From assembly GCA_028712125.1 (NCBI GenBank), contig JAQTQS010000006.1:1-37913 (forward strand): a stretch of DNA of 37,913 nucleotides. The letters are read 5' to 3'. The DNA comes from Candidatus Altarchaeota archaeon (lineage in GTDB: Archaea > Altiarchaeota > Altiarchaeia > IMC4 > SCGC-AAA252-I15). Each line of letters starts with the position of its first letter. Positions within the stretch are counted from its first letter, which is position 1. The translations under genes were made by a program, and so were the position numbers. Below, in pieces: positions 1 to 7,047 of the stretch. The notes below the pieces were generated by a model. That model ran no database searches and was not told the origin of the DNA. It was given only the letters and a program-made list of their open reading frames with translations.

Positions 1-708
1 ATGGAGCTTCGCAGGGAGTATTACGGCGTGATTTTAAAGAAGTTCCCGAAGATGGACTTCATAGCCTACGCCATACCCGGCAGGAGCGTGACAGTGATAC
101 TCCCGGAAGACATGGCTCTCCTGCGCAGCGAATATAAAAATTTTGTGGCTGTCAAGGAAGCCACCGGCGACTTCGACCGAATGCGCCGCACCCGCTCCAT
201 AATGGACGACGAATTCAACATAATATCCGGCGACGACCCGAACACACTCAGGATGATGGCAGACCCGCTGATAAGAAGCAGCGGCGTAATATCCGTCATC
301 TCGAACATCACGCCCGGCCCTATCGAGAAAATCACGAGATTGCTGCTGAAGGGAGAGGTTGAGAAGGCCAAGGAACTGGACGACAAGCTGATGCCATTAT
401 ACAACGTCGTGGGCGTGAAGACAACCGAGACTGTGGCACTGCCAAGCGGCGGGACCGCCCAAGTCGTGCAGAAATTCCCGAATCCAGTGCCGATAAAAAC
501 GATGATGGCCGGCCTTGGCATGCAAAAGGGCTTGTGCAAGCAGCCGCTCGGAAGGCTGACGAGCCAGGGCGTTGAGACTGTTCGAAACGCGCTCAGGCAG
601 GTGTGGGAGAATTATCCGAAAGCATTGGAGCCGGTTGAAGGCTATTACGACGTGGACGTGCAGGAGAAGCTTGCAGACGACCGCGTTTGGAAAGCATTGA
701 GCTACTGA
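1..708 (+). CDS. dapA: 4-hydroxy-tetrahydrodipicolinate synthase (DapA), C-terminal part, cut by window edge
   Basis: This is the C-terminal part of a DHDPS/NAL-family TIM-barrel aldolase. DapA condenses pyruvate with aspartate semialdehyde in lysine synthesis. The visible 235 residues hold the YAIPGRS stretch, matching the YNVPSRT motif with the catalytic Tyr, and the Schiff-base lysine in VKEATGD (K52 here). SGDD and GVISV follow, then a PNPVPIK segment matching E. coli PNPIPVK. The N-terminal part with the GTTGE motif lies upstream of the window, so the ATG at base 1 is not the true start. About 20 extra residues (137-158) precede PNPVP compared with E. coli. Another aldolase of the superfamily is possible, but the C-terminal motifs fit DapA best. 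It converges on nac with a 24-bp gap. Confidence 0.88.
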   Translation: MELRREYYGVILKKFPKMDFIAYAIPGRSVTVILPEDMALLRSEYKNFVAVKEATGDFDRMRRTRSIMDDEFNIISGDDPNTLRMMADPLIRSSGVISVISNITPGPIEKITRLLLKGEVEKAKELDDKLMPLYNVVGVKTTETVALPSGGTAQVVQKFPNPVPIKTMMAGLGMQKGLCKQPLGRLTSQGVETVRNALRQVWENYPKALEPVEGYYDVDVQEKLADDRVWKALSY

Positions 709-732
709 CTAACCCATAATAAAATCATCCTA

Positions 733-1074
733 TCAGGACTTCAAATCAAGAATAGCCTGCGCGATGTCACCGCCGGCCTTTTCCAGCGCGGCCTTCGCCT
801 TCTGCTCGCTAACCTTCGCCTGTTCGGCGACCAGCTTGACGTCGTCGGCGCTTATATCCAGTTTGACGTCAGCGGACTCCTCCCTCACGTCTCCGGATAT
901 CTGGAACGAGTCCTTGCCCTGGATTTTCGTCTTGACAACCTGCGGGTTGTCGATGATAATATCCTTATCAGTGCATTTGATGATGACCTGCTGGGCGTCG
1001 ACCTCGTCCACCGTGATGCCCATGCGCTTCATCATCTTCTCCATCTGCTTGGGATTCATCCTTCCTGGGAGCAT
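733..1074 (-). CDS. nac: Nascent polypeptide-associated complex protein (archaeal NAC alpha)
   Basis: This 113-residue protein has the archaeal NAC layout. A basic Met-rich N-terminus (NPKQMEKMMKRMGI) leads into a NAC beta-barrel at about 20-70, and a C-terminal UBA domain at about 75-113 contains VSEQKAKAALEKAGGDIAQAI. Archaeal NAC acts as a homodimer on ribosomes and contacts emerging nascent chains. Length and domain order are standard. The ATG at 1074 has no Shine-Dalgarno. A TATA-like element on the minus strand (about 1097-1107) lies about 28 bp upstream, so the transcript is probably leaderless. It is divergent from thpR across only 37 bp. Confidence 0.95.
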   Translation of the reverse strand: MLPGRMNPKQMEKMMKRMGITVDEVDAQQVIIKCTDKDIIIDNPQVVKTKIQGKDSFQISGDVREESADVKLDISADDVKLVAEQAKVSEQKAKAALEKAGGDIAQAILDLKS

Positions 1075-1080
1075 GGTATG

Positions 1081-1107
1081 TATTTTAGCGCCATCCTTTT
1101 AATATAT
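1081..1107. promoter_or_regulatory. Two back-to-back TATA-like boxes for nac and thpR
   Basis: The 37-bp gap between the two divergent ATGs holds TATTTTAG (1081-1088), about 28 bp before the thpR ATG, and TTTTAATATAT (1097-1107), which on the minus strand lies about 28 bp before the nac ATG. Each box sits near the start of the opposite transcript, so the two promoters interlock. Both genes would be leaderless. This is inferred from spacing and composition only. Confidence 0.5.
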
Positions 1108-1111
1108 TCAC

Positions 1112-1657
1112 ATGAGGTGCTTCATCGCAATACCCTGCCCCGGCGACGTCCGCGCCAGGCTCGCCGGAGCGCAAAAACAGATAGCCGGCTACGGCGGCCT
1201 GAAACTGGTCGAATGCGAGAACATCCACCTGACGCTCAAGTTCCTCGGCGAAACAGACGAGACAAAGGCGCAACAAGCCGTCCAAGAAATGAAATTCATC
1301 GAATCCTTCGGAAAATTCACCATCCGGCTAAAGGGCATCGGCGCATTCCCAAACACGCGCCGCATCAACGTCGTATGGGCGGGAGTCGAAGACGGAAAAG
1401 ATTTCATCCGGCTGCATGACGAGCTTGACGCGCGCCTGTCAAAAATAGGATTCGCGAAAGACCAAAACTTCCATCCTCACTTCACGCTCGCCCGCGCAAA
1501 AGCTCTGCAAAATCCGGGAGCCCTTGGCGAATACCTTCAAAAAAGCAATGACATTGAATTCGGCCAGTACGCCGTTGACGCCGTGCTTATGATGGAAAGC
1601 CGGCTGACATCCAAAGGCCCGATTTACTCAATATACCATGAACAGGTGATAACTTAG
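1112..1657 (+). CDS. thpR: RNA 2',3'-cyclic phosphodiesterase (ThpR/LigT family)
   Basis: This is a 181-residue 2H phosphoesterase. It starts with the family's MRCFIAI opening and carries both HxTx motifs, HLTL at residues 39-42 and HFTL at 123-126, which form the two-histidine active site. The family hydrolyses 2',3'-cyclic phosphate ends of RNA to 2'-phosphates and was first described as a 2'-5' tRNA ligase. Length matches archaeal members. The gene ends in TAG (1655-1657), which shows that TAG is an ordinary stop in this genome. No Shine-Dalgarno is seen and leaderless initiation is likely. Confidence 0.93.
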   Translation: MRCFIAIPCPGDVRARLAGAQKQIAGYGGLKLVECENIHLTLKFLGETDETKAQQAVQEMKFIESFGKFTIRLKGIGAFPNTRRINVVWAGVEDGKDFIRLHDELDARLSKIGFAKDQNFHPHFTLARAKALQNPGALGEYLQKSNDIEFGQYAVDAVLMMESRLTSKGPIYSIYHEQVIT

Positions 1658-1694
1658 CTTTTTATTTAAACAGGACATAATAACTTTAACAGAA

Positions 1695-2414
1695 ATGGCG
1701 CCAGAGACCGAGATTAAGAAAGTAAGGACCGGAGTAGAAGGTCTTGACAAGATGCTTAACGGCGGCCTCATCGAGAACCGCTCATATATCATCGTAGGGG
1801 GCCCGGGAACCGGCAAGACGATACTCTCGATGCAGTTTCTCATGGAGGGCGCGAAGTCCGGCGAGGAAGGATTGTTCGTCTCGCTTGAGGAGTCCGGAAC
1901 CGAACTACGCGACGACATGGCGACGTTCTCATGGGACCTTCGGCGCATTAAGATTATCGACAGCACACAGGAGCTTAGCGGGAAATGGGCGCTAAAGGTA
2001 GAGAGCGTGATTGCGGGACCGGAGCTTACCCTCACAAACCTGCTTACGATACTTCGCGAATACATATCCAAGTACGGGATAAAGCGTGTTGTCATCGACT
2101 CTCTGACCAGCTTCAAGCTCATGCAGAAGAGCCCTGTGGACTACCGCCGGGCCTGCCTTACGCTCATGAAATTCCTAAACAGCGTCAACTGCACTGCGCT
2201 GCTCACAATCGAGAAGGAAGACCATGAGCCGGTCATGGAGGAATTTTTGTCCAGCGGAGTCATAGAACTCGACTTCATCAACCACAGCGGAGAATGGCTC
2301 AATTCCATAAGGGTAAAGAAGATGCGCGGCATGTCAATGGACCAGCACGTGCGGCCCATGAAGATTACCGATAAGGGCATTGTGGTCTTCCAGAACGAGA
2401 GTCTCTACCAGTGA
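1695..2414 (+). CDS. KaiC-like RecA-superfamily ATPase, single domain
   Basis: This 239-residue protein has one KaiC-type RecA fold. The family opening RTGVEGLDKMLNGGL precedes Walker A GGPGTGKT (35-42). A catalytic SLEES motif lies at 63-67 and Walker B RVVIDSL at 131-137. Archaeal single-domain KaiC-like proteins are common and linked to signalling or DNA transactions, mostly without defined roles. There is no second ATPase domain and no adjacent kinase or KaiB, so no circadian function is implied. TTTATTTAAA at 1661-1670 lies about 29 bp before the ATG and suggests a leaderless transcript. Confidence 0.88.
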   Translation: MAPETEIKKVRTGVEGLDKMLNGGLIENRSYIIVGGPGTGKTILSMQFLMEGAKSGEEGLFVSLEESGTELRDDMATFSWDLRRIKIIDSTQELSGKWALKVESVIAGPELTLTNLLTILREYISKYGIKRVVIDSLTSFKLMQKSPVDYRRACLTLMKFLNSVNCTALLTIEKEDHEPVMEEFLSSGVIELDFINHSGEWLNSIRVKKMRGMSMDQHVRPMKITDKGIVVFQNESLYQ

Positions 2415-2496
2415 TAAATACGGGATGTCTTTTTATGCTTTTGTAATGAGCTTACGCTAGTCTTAGCAATTGCCGTCTCAGAAATACTATGCGTTC

Positions 2497-2865
2497 TTAT
2501 CCGCCGCTTTCGGCATGGCTTACCTTCATGCCGCCCGGCAGGAGAATAATCTTCTCCTCTGACAGGCGCGCGAGGTCGCCGTCCATCTTAACACAGCTGT
2601 CCCTCAGCTCCTTGACCACGCCGCGGAGCAGAAGCTTGTTGTGGGAAAGCGGCTGGACGTTGAGAATCACGACATTGCCCTTCTGCAACTCCTTGATGAC
2701 GCCCGCCATGCCCTTTCCGTCGGCGTCAAGAGCTATCGACTTGACGTACTTGACGTCGTCGCGCTCTATGATTTTCCCGTCTCGGACGCTCAAACCGCCC
2801 AAGATGTGCTCAATGTTAACATCGCCAGCCGGCTTCTTCCCGCCGAAAAACGCAAAAACAACCAT
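2497..2865 (-). CDS. sepF: SepF-like cell division protein
   Basis: This 122-residue protein has a hydrophobic N-terminal tip (MVVFAFFGG) suited to membrane anchoring, a short linker, and the compact SepF core at about 38-115, ending with GDLARLSEEKIILLP. Archaeal SepF tethers FtsZ to the membrane at the division site. FtsZ itself is not in the window. Minus-strand GAGGCG lies about 7 nt before the ATG and can serve as a ribosome binding site, with an AT-rich TATA-like element near 2900-2912. It is divergent from orc1/cdc6, which puts a division gene beside a replication-initiator gene. Confidence 0.9.
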   Translation of the reverse strand: MVVFAFFGGKKPAGDVNIEHILGGLSVRDGKIIERDDVKYVKSIALDADGKGMAGVIKELQKGNVVILNVQPLSHNKLLLRGVVKELRDSCVKMDGDLARLSEEKIILLPGGMKVSHAESGG

Positions 2866-2932
2866 TTTATTCGCCTCGCATCATACCCTACTATGTGCAT
2901 TTATTAATGTACTCGTAGGATAAAAAGTATTT

Positions 2933-2967
2933 TTCTTCGCTTAAACATTAATATTCTTCCCTTAAAA
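2933..2967 (+). repeat. Tandem 14-bp direct repeat upstream of orc1/cdc6
   Basis: TTCTTCGCTTAAAC (2933-2946) and TTCTTCCCTTAAAA (2954-2967) match at 12 of 14 positions. Their starts are 21 bp apart, two helical turns, so a bound protein would contact the same DNA face. They lie just before the initiator ATG at 2976. They could be promoter or operator sites or initiator-binding sites. They do not resemble a long G-rich origin recognition box. Confidence 0.5.
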
Positions 2968-2975
2968 AACGGAAA

Positions 2976-4241
2976 ATGACAGACAAACTCTTCGAACCGG
3001 CCGCCGAGCGGGGCGTCTTCAAGAACCTTGACGTCCTCAGCCCCCATTACGTGCCCGGCGAGCTTCCCCACCGTCTGTCCGAAGCGAAGGCCGTCAGCAA
3101 GATACTCTCTCCCGTGTTGCGCAATGAAAAGCCCGGCAACATCTTCATCTACGGTTCAACGGGGACCGGCAAGACGTCTGTCGTCCGCCATGTAATCCGC
3201 GAGCTTGAGAGAATAACGTCCAGCCCGGAGGACAACAAGGCGGGGGCCTGCATAAAGGCGGTGTACATGAACTGCAGGACGGGCTACGGAAGCAAGTACC
3301 AGATTCTTCTGAAGATTCTATCCGACGATTCGATGAATGCCGAGGGCATGGAAAAGCGCCCGCTGGAAGGGCGCAGGAACAAGGGATTGTCCGGGCTTGA
3401 CCCGACGCAGCTGTTCGAAAAGCTCAAGAACGTCGTGAGCGCGAACAACATTAGTCTCATCGTCGTGCTGGACGAGATTGACATGGTGAAGGACGTTGAC
3501 GATTTGATGTACCTTCTGACGCGTATTAACGACGAGATAAGCCCGGGCAGGGTTTCCATTATCGGCATATCGAATCGGACGTCTTTCAAGGAGATGCTGG
3601 ACGCCCGCAGCAGGAGCACGCTTTGCGAGGAGGAGCTGATATTCAGGTGCTATAGCGCGCCGCAGCTTGAGACGATACTCGCCCAGCGCGCTGATATCGG
3701 CCTGTATGCGAATGCGCTTCCAGAAGGCTGCATCAAGCTTATCGCGGCTTTGGGCGCGCAGACGAACGGCGACGCGCGGTACGCCCTGAAGCTGCTCCAA
3801 AAGTCCGGAGAGCTTGCCGAATCCGAGGGCAGGAAGTCCATCAAGGCTGATGACGTGAAGGCTGCGCGCAGGAAGGTGGAAGAGGACATCATGTACGAGA
3901 CCGTGAAGATACTTCCCGAGAACCAGCAGGTCGTCCTCTACAGCATCGCAGACCTTCTGTCGAAGGGCGGCCAGTACAAGCGGCTTGGCGAGCCATCGCT
4001 CGAGGGGGTCGCGTTCTCAGGCGAAGTCTACGAGCACTACCAGAGCGTTTCCAAGAGCCTCGACCGCAGTCCGGTCACGATGCGCTGGTTCCGCGACTAC
4101 CTCAACGAGCTGCAGATGCTCGGGCTTGTACTCCTTGAGGACTCTGGCAAGGGCGTGCGCGGCAAGACAACGCTGATAAAGCTCGGCAGGCGGCCTGAGG
4201 ATATCAAGGGGATTGTCGAGGCTAGCCTCGGGCTGACTTGA
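2976..4241 (+). CDS. cdc6: Orc1/Cdc6 replication initiator
   Basis: This 421-residue AAA+ protein has Walker A GSTGTGKTS (60-68), Walker B LIVVLDEID (161-169, with D166 and E167), a sensor-1 ISNRTSF motif, and a C-terminal winged-helix domain at about 310-410. It recognises archaeal origins and loads MCM helicase. Length is typical. The upstream gap is short and AT-rich and holds a tandem repeat. Archaeal origins often lie beside such genes, so one nearby is possible but not shown. No Shine-Dalgarno precedes the ATG. Confidence 0.95.
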   Translation: MTDKLFEPAAERGVFKNLDVLSPHYVPGELPHRLSEAKAVSKILSPVLRNEKPGNIFIYGSTGTGKTSVVRHVIRELERITSSPEDNKAGACIKAVYMNCRTGYGSKYQILLKILSDDSMNAEGMEKRPLEGRRNKGLSGLDPTQLFEKLKNVVSANNISLIVVLDEIDMVKDVDDLMYLLTRINDEISPGRVSIIGISNRTSFKEMLDARSRSTLCEEELIFRCYSAPQLETILAQRADIGLYANALPEGCIKLIAALGAQTNGDARYALKLLQKSGELAESEGRKSIKADDVKAARRKVEEDIMYETVKILPENQQVVLYSIADLLSKGGQYKRLGEPSLEGVAFSGEVYEHYQSVSKSLDRSPVTMRWFRDYLNELQMLGLVLLEDSGKGVRGKTTLIKLGRRPEDIKGIVEASLGLT

Positions 4242-4284
4242 CTCTTCAATTTCATTTTAACCCTCCCCGGCACATATATTACCC

Positions 4285-4758
4285 ATGTTGTTAAGGAGGT
4301 TCTTCGTCGTGTCCGGCAAGGGCGTAAGCAAGAATTCCGGGTTGATGGCATTCGACCGCGCATTGCACGATGCCGGCGTGTCCCAGTGCAACCTTGTCTG
4401 CGTTTCGTCCATACTGCCGGCCGGAGCTAAGATGATCAAGCCGGTGGAAATAACTCCCGGTTCTGTGACGTTTACCGTCCTGTCGAGGGAGGACGGCCGG
4501 GGGGGCGAGGATATCACCGCCGGTATCGGCTGGGTTTTCTGCAGCAGGGGCGGCAAGGACTCCTATGGTCTGGTTGTCGAGGACCATGGCAACAAGAATG
4601 CGGAGGAGTGCAAAAGGGACATCGGGCGCAAGCTTGCGGAGATGGCTGACGCGCGTGAAATGACTGTGGCTGCCTTCGATACCAAAATCGCAACGTTATC
4701 GGGCATTCCAAAGAATGGCTATGGGTGCGTTGTCGCAGCCCTCGTCTATGTCGAATAG
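4285..4758 (+). CDS. pdaD: Pyruvoyl-dependent arginine decarboxylase
   Basis: This is a 157-residue PvlArgDC proenzyme. The self-cleavage site is the Ser-Ser pair in CVSSILP (S41-S42): cleavage leaves a short beta chain and converts the second serine to the pyruvoyl cofactor of the alpha chain. The product decarboxylates arginine to agmatine, which feeds polyamine synthesis and, in archaea, agmatidine formation in tRNA-Ile. Size and the C-terminal GYGCVVAALVYVE strand fit the family. TTCATTTTAA around 4250-4260 lies about 28 bp before the ATG. The gene ends in TAG and overlaps the next start by 11 bp, so the two genes are probably cotranscribed. Confidence 0.92.
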   Translation: MLLRRFFVVSGKGVSKNSGLMAFDRALHDAGVSQCNLVCVSSILPAGAKMIKPVEITPGSVTFTVLSREDGRGGEDITAGIGWVFCSRGGKDSYGLVVEDHGNKNAEECKRDIGRKLAEMADAREMTVAAFDTKIATLSGIPKNGYGCVVAALVYVE

Positions 4759-5368
4759 CTTCATGCGGTACGGCTGGATAATGCTTTCGCTCGGCATACT
4801 TGCGGCCGGCCGGGTTTTTACGGCGGGGTTTTTCCCGAACGCGTTTTTGGACTTTATTCTGCTTTTCATGATTCCCGCGTCTTTCATACTCCTTTCTGGC
4901 AGAAGGCTGCATGATTTCCTGCTGTCCTTTGGCAGTGTCAAGCGCGGGCTTGCGTACAGTGCCGCCATCTTCGCGCTGGCGGTGCCGTTTATGGTTTACG
5001 GCAGCGGTCTTGATTCATTCCGAGGCTATTATCCCCTCTGGAAGCCGGCTTATGGCAGTCTATCCGATTTTTTATTGTATGAGCTGGCGGTTGCAGTGAT
5101 GCTGTTTTCGACCGAGTTCTTCTACCGGGGTTTCCTGCTAGGATTCCTGAAAGAGAAAACCCGGCATGGGAATATCATCCATGCCGTCATCTATTCGCTG
5201 ATGCACCTGGGAAAGCCGATGCTGGAAGTGCCTTACTCGTTCTTCGCAGGATTTGTCTTCGGCGAAATTGACGTTCGGTGCCGGAGCATACTGCCGAGTT
5301 TCTTGATGCATTTCCTCGGCAACCTGTTTTTTGACCTGCTGTTTATCTATGCCGGCGCGTCCGGTTAG
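4748..5368 (+). CDS. CPBP-family intramembrane metalloprotease-like protein
   Basis: This protein is about 206 residues with several membrane segments. It carries the CPBP (CAAX protease and bacteriocin-processing) motifs: STEFFYRGFLLGF, then HAVIYSLMHLGKP, then SFLMHFLGN. In motif 1 the usual EExxxR appears as TExxxR, so the first glutamate is missing while the second and the arginine remain. Activity may therefore be altered. The ATG at 4748 is chosen because it overlaps the end of pdaD in a normal coupled arrangement; an upstream in-frame ATG at 4715 would lie deep inside pdaD. The substrate is unknown. Confidence 0.8.
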   Translation: MSNSFMRYGWIMLSLGILAAGRVFTAGFFPNAFLDFILLFMIPASFILLSGRRLHDFLLSFGSVKRGLAYSAAIFALAVPFMVYGSGLDSFRGYYPLWKPAYGSLSDFLLYELAVAVMLFSTEFFYRGFLLGFLKEKTRHGNIIHAVIYSLMHLGKPMLEVPYSFFAGFVFGEIDVRCRSILPSFLMHFLGNLFFDLLFIYAGASG

Positions 5369-5396
5369 GCACTACAATGCTCCCGCCCCCTGCGCA

Positions 5397-5416
5397 AGAA
5401 AAAAAGAAAAAGAAGA
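5397..5416 (-). terminator. T-rich terminator after the metalloprotease
   Basis: On the minus strand, a 20-base run of T broken by a few C starts about 22 nt after the protease stop. C-run and G-run sequences flank it and could pair (CCCCCT with AGGGGG). A nearly identical T-rich run follows the GAPDH gene. Archaeal polymerase terminates at such tracts. Confidence 0.5.
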
Positions 5417-5438
5417 GGGGGTAATGCGAGATGCCTCC

Positions 5439-6176
5439 TCACAAACCGTACATGCTCTGCAGGCCGGCAATGTCTGGCGATTCCAGAGTCCGCTTCTTCG
5501 TTTCGCCGTTGTTGGAGTAGCCGTACATAGTCACCGCGGTGCACGATTGCGTGTAAAGGTCGCTCAATCCGACAGCGTGGCCTAACTCGTGTGTTGCTAT
5601 GTTCTGCAGGTCCATCAGCGACGAATCGACGGTTGCGTCGCCCCATGTGTAATAAGTGTTGAAGAGTATGTCAAACTCGGTTATCTGCTTTGTTCTCCTG
5701 TTGTACCACACCGAGGTAACCGCTATCACGCCGTTGGTCGGGTAGGAGCCGAATGCGATGGCATTTTTGCCATCCAAGTTCCCATAAGACGCCGTGGTGT
5801 CAATGGTGTATTGGTTTTTGAACAGCTCCTTTGTAGTTGCATCGTCCCACGTTTCGGCAGATGTTGATATCGCTGAAGTTACAAAATTCTCGGTCAGACC
5901 TTGCGGATTAATGGGATTGATAGAATAATTTACCTGTATGCTGCCCAACTTGACTCCCATCAGCTTATAGCACTAGACGGTCTTCTGTCCTGCTCCGTGA
6001 TTGGAGGGCTTTGCGTAGTGGATGAAGTCCACTCGTTCAATGTCCGGATTTTTTGCATTGTCGTTGTCCCTTCCATTGTCGTTCGCCGGGGCCGCCATTG
6101 CGATGGCCGCGTAAAAAAGCAATAAGCCGGCTATGGCCAGATACGCTGTCATGCGCGCATGATTCATTTTGTGCAT
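5439..6176 (-). pseudogene. Secreted matrixin-like zinc metalloprotease interrupted by an in-frame TAG
   Basis: A start at 6176 (GAGG 7 nt upstream) gives a signal peptide with hydrophobic core AYLAIAGLLLFYAAIAMA, then an Asn/Asp-rich stretch and IERVDFIHYAKP. A TAG at 5973-5975 follows. The same frame continues at once with CYKLMGVK and runs to 5439. The downstream part holds the zinc site HELGHAVGLSD, a Met-turn-like TMYGY and C-terminal DIAGLQSMYG, as in secreted metzincins of the matrixin type. No frameshift is needed and both halves look well conserved. It may be a recent nonsense mutation, a base-calling error, or a stop that is read through. TAG is a normal stop in at least three neighbouring genes. 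An internal start at 5960 would lack the signal peptide. Confidence 0.8.
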
Positions 6177-6266
6177 CACCTGTCCTCTTTGTATTATCAC
6201 TATACGTCTCTTTTGTATTTAAATAATGCTGGCTGGCGATGCCGTTTGTGTGGTATCTGCCTCTGA

Positions 6267-6305
6267 ATTTAAGTTTTTCTTTATAGAAACTTAAATAGTT
6301 TATAA
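6267..6305. promoter_or_regulatory. Inverted repeat overlapping the TATA box of the AbrB-like gene
   Basis: ATTTAAGTTT (6267-6276) and AAACTTAAAT (6287-6296) are perfect inverted repeats with a 10-bp spacer, so their centres are 20 bp apart. The second arm merges with the TATA-like CTTAAATAGTTTATAA (6290-6305) ahead of the ATG at 6332. A dimeric repressor binding here would block TBP. Autoregulation by the AbrB-like protein is an attractive but unproven reading. Confidence 0.6.
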
Positions 6306-6331
6306 GGCCGTCCTCCAATACTTATCCTAAG

Positions 6332-6493
6332 ATGACTCGAGACGTAGGGCGCTACCACAAGCTCCCGTGGGGAGGGGGGCAGATAACCATCCCCAAGGAC
6401 CTGGTCAAGGAGATGAGGCTTGAGAACAAGGACAAGCTGTTCATAGAATACGACCCGGTGAAAAAGGAGCTGAAGATAGCCAGGCTTAATTAA
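6332..6493 (+). CDS. AbrB/SpoVT-like swapped-hairpin DNA-binding protein, 53 aa
   Basis: This 53-residue protein reads MTRDVGRYHKLPWGGGQITIP, then KDLVKEMRLENKDKLFIEYD. It fits the AbrB/MazE-type swapped-hairpin fold: a beta strand, the QITIPKDLVKEM motif (normally GqitIPkelrek), and a hydrophobic strand with acidic end. Such proteins dimerise and bind DNA as transition-state regulators or antitoxins. No toxin-like gene follows on the same strand. It overlaps the 3' end of the convergent 53-aa gene by 4 bp. The inverted repeat upstream is a plausible operator. Confidence 0.8.
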   Translation: MTRDVGRYHKLPWGGGQITIPKDLVKEMRLENKDKLFIEYDPVKKELKIARLN

Positions 6494-6651
6494 GAAAAGT
6501 CCCCCGTTAGGGGGACACGGCCGATTGCCGCAACTTTTGTGCGCTGTTCGATGTCCTGGAGCGAGGGCGTGGGTTTTTCCTCGGAGAGTATCTCGATGAC
6601 TCCGTCCCCTTCGCCGTTCACGTGTACGACTCCAACGTAGCGTTTTTTCAT
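6490..6651 (-). CDS. Small protein of unknown function, 53 aa
   Basis: The protein begins MKKRYVGVVHVNGEGDGVIEILSE in spirit: its first 10 residues are MKKRYVGVVH, followed by an acidic Gly-rich turn and a hydrophilic C-terminus. The ATG overlaps the stop of the upstream 92-aa gene in an ATGA arrangement, strong support for translation from one mRNA. I do not recognise the family. The N-terminal part could form a beta hairpin. It is too short to judge further. Confidence 0.6.
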   Translation of the reverse strand: MKKRYVGVVHVNGEGDGVIEILSEEKPTPSLQDIEQRTKVAAIGRVPLTGDFS

Positions 6652-6926
6652 TTTTCCTTTAGCGTCTGCACGACGACGCTGTTGTTGAACACCGCTATTC
6701 CTGCGCGCAGGTTTTTGCCGTTGTCGTCCCGGCCCAGGTAGATGGTGTGCTTGTATGTCGGTTTTGGGGTTTCGCCTTCCTTGCGCTTGTAGTTTTCCTT
6801 CCATGCCCGGTCGAGGCCGTCGGCGATGGTGCTGCTTCTTGCGACTACCGCTTCGAAGATTCTTGCGGTCAGCTTGTTTTCCCCTATCACGTCGTATTCC
6901 TTGTTTCCGATTTTTATTTCTTTCAT
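6648..6926 (-). CDS. Small protein of unknown function, 92 aa
   Basis: The start at 6926 (MKEIKIGNKEYDV) is chosen because GGTGA lies about 7 nt upstream; a longer frame begins at 7019 but its extra 31 residues cover the promoter. The protein is charged and soluble, with a beta-rich start and a second part, TYKHTIYLGRDDNGKNLRAGI. No family is recognised. A minus-strand TATA-like CTTTTATA near 6980-6987 suits transcription of this gene and the overlapping 53-aa gene as one operon. It is divergent from a winged-helix regulator, a layout typical of a local regulator and its target. Confidence 0.65.
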   Translation of the reverse strand: MKEIKIGNKEYDVIGENKLTARIFEAVVARSSTIADGLDRAWKENYKRKEGETPKPTYKHTIYLGRDDNGKNLRAGIAVFNNSVVVQTLKEK

Positions 6927-7047
6927 TTGAGTCACCCCGTTTGTTGATGATATGAAATTGCCACTGATGGTATAAAAGTATGTATAATAATATAGTATAT
7001 GTCCGTTCATACCTGCCATTCAAAAAAACAAACAAACAAAAAATACC
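6927..7047. promoter_or_regulatory. Divergent promoter region between the small-gene operon and the winged-helix regulator
   Basis: The 121-bp gap is AT-rich. It has a minus-strand TATA-like element (about 6980-6987) and AT-rich plus-strand sequence near 6980-7002. The plus-strand gene is preceded by an unusual leader at 7021-7044 made almost only of A and C, with no Shine-Dalgarno. Initiation there must use a leaderless or A-rich-leader route. Confidence 0.45.

Noticed and set aside
5973-5975. TAG as a pyrrolysine codon
   Set aside because: No pyrrolysine biosynthesis or tRNA gene is visible, TAG ends several neighbouring genes normally, and metzincins are not known pyrrolysine proteins. 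It is kept only as a possible readthrough case.
6332-6651. AbrB-like gene and convergent 53-aa gene as a toxin-antitoxin pair
   Set aside because: They are convergent, not cotranscribed, and the 53-aa protein shows no toxin motif.
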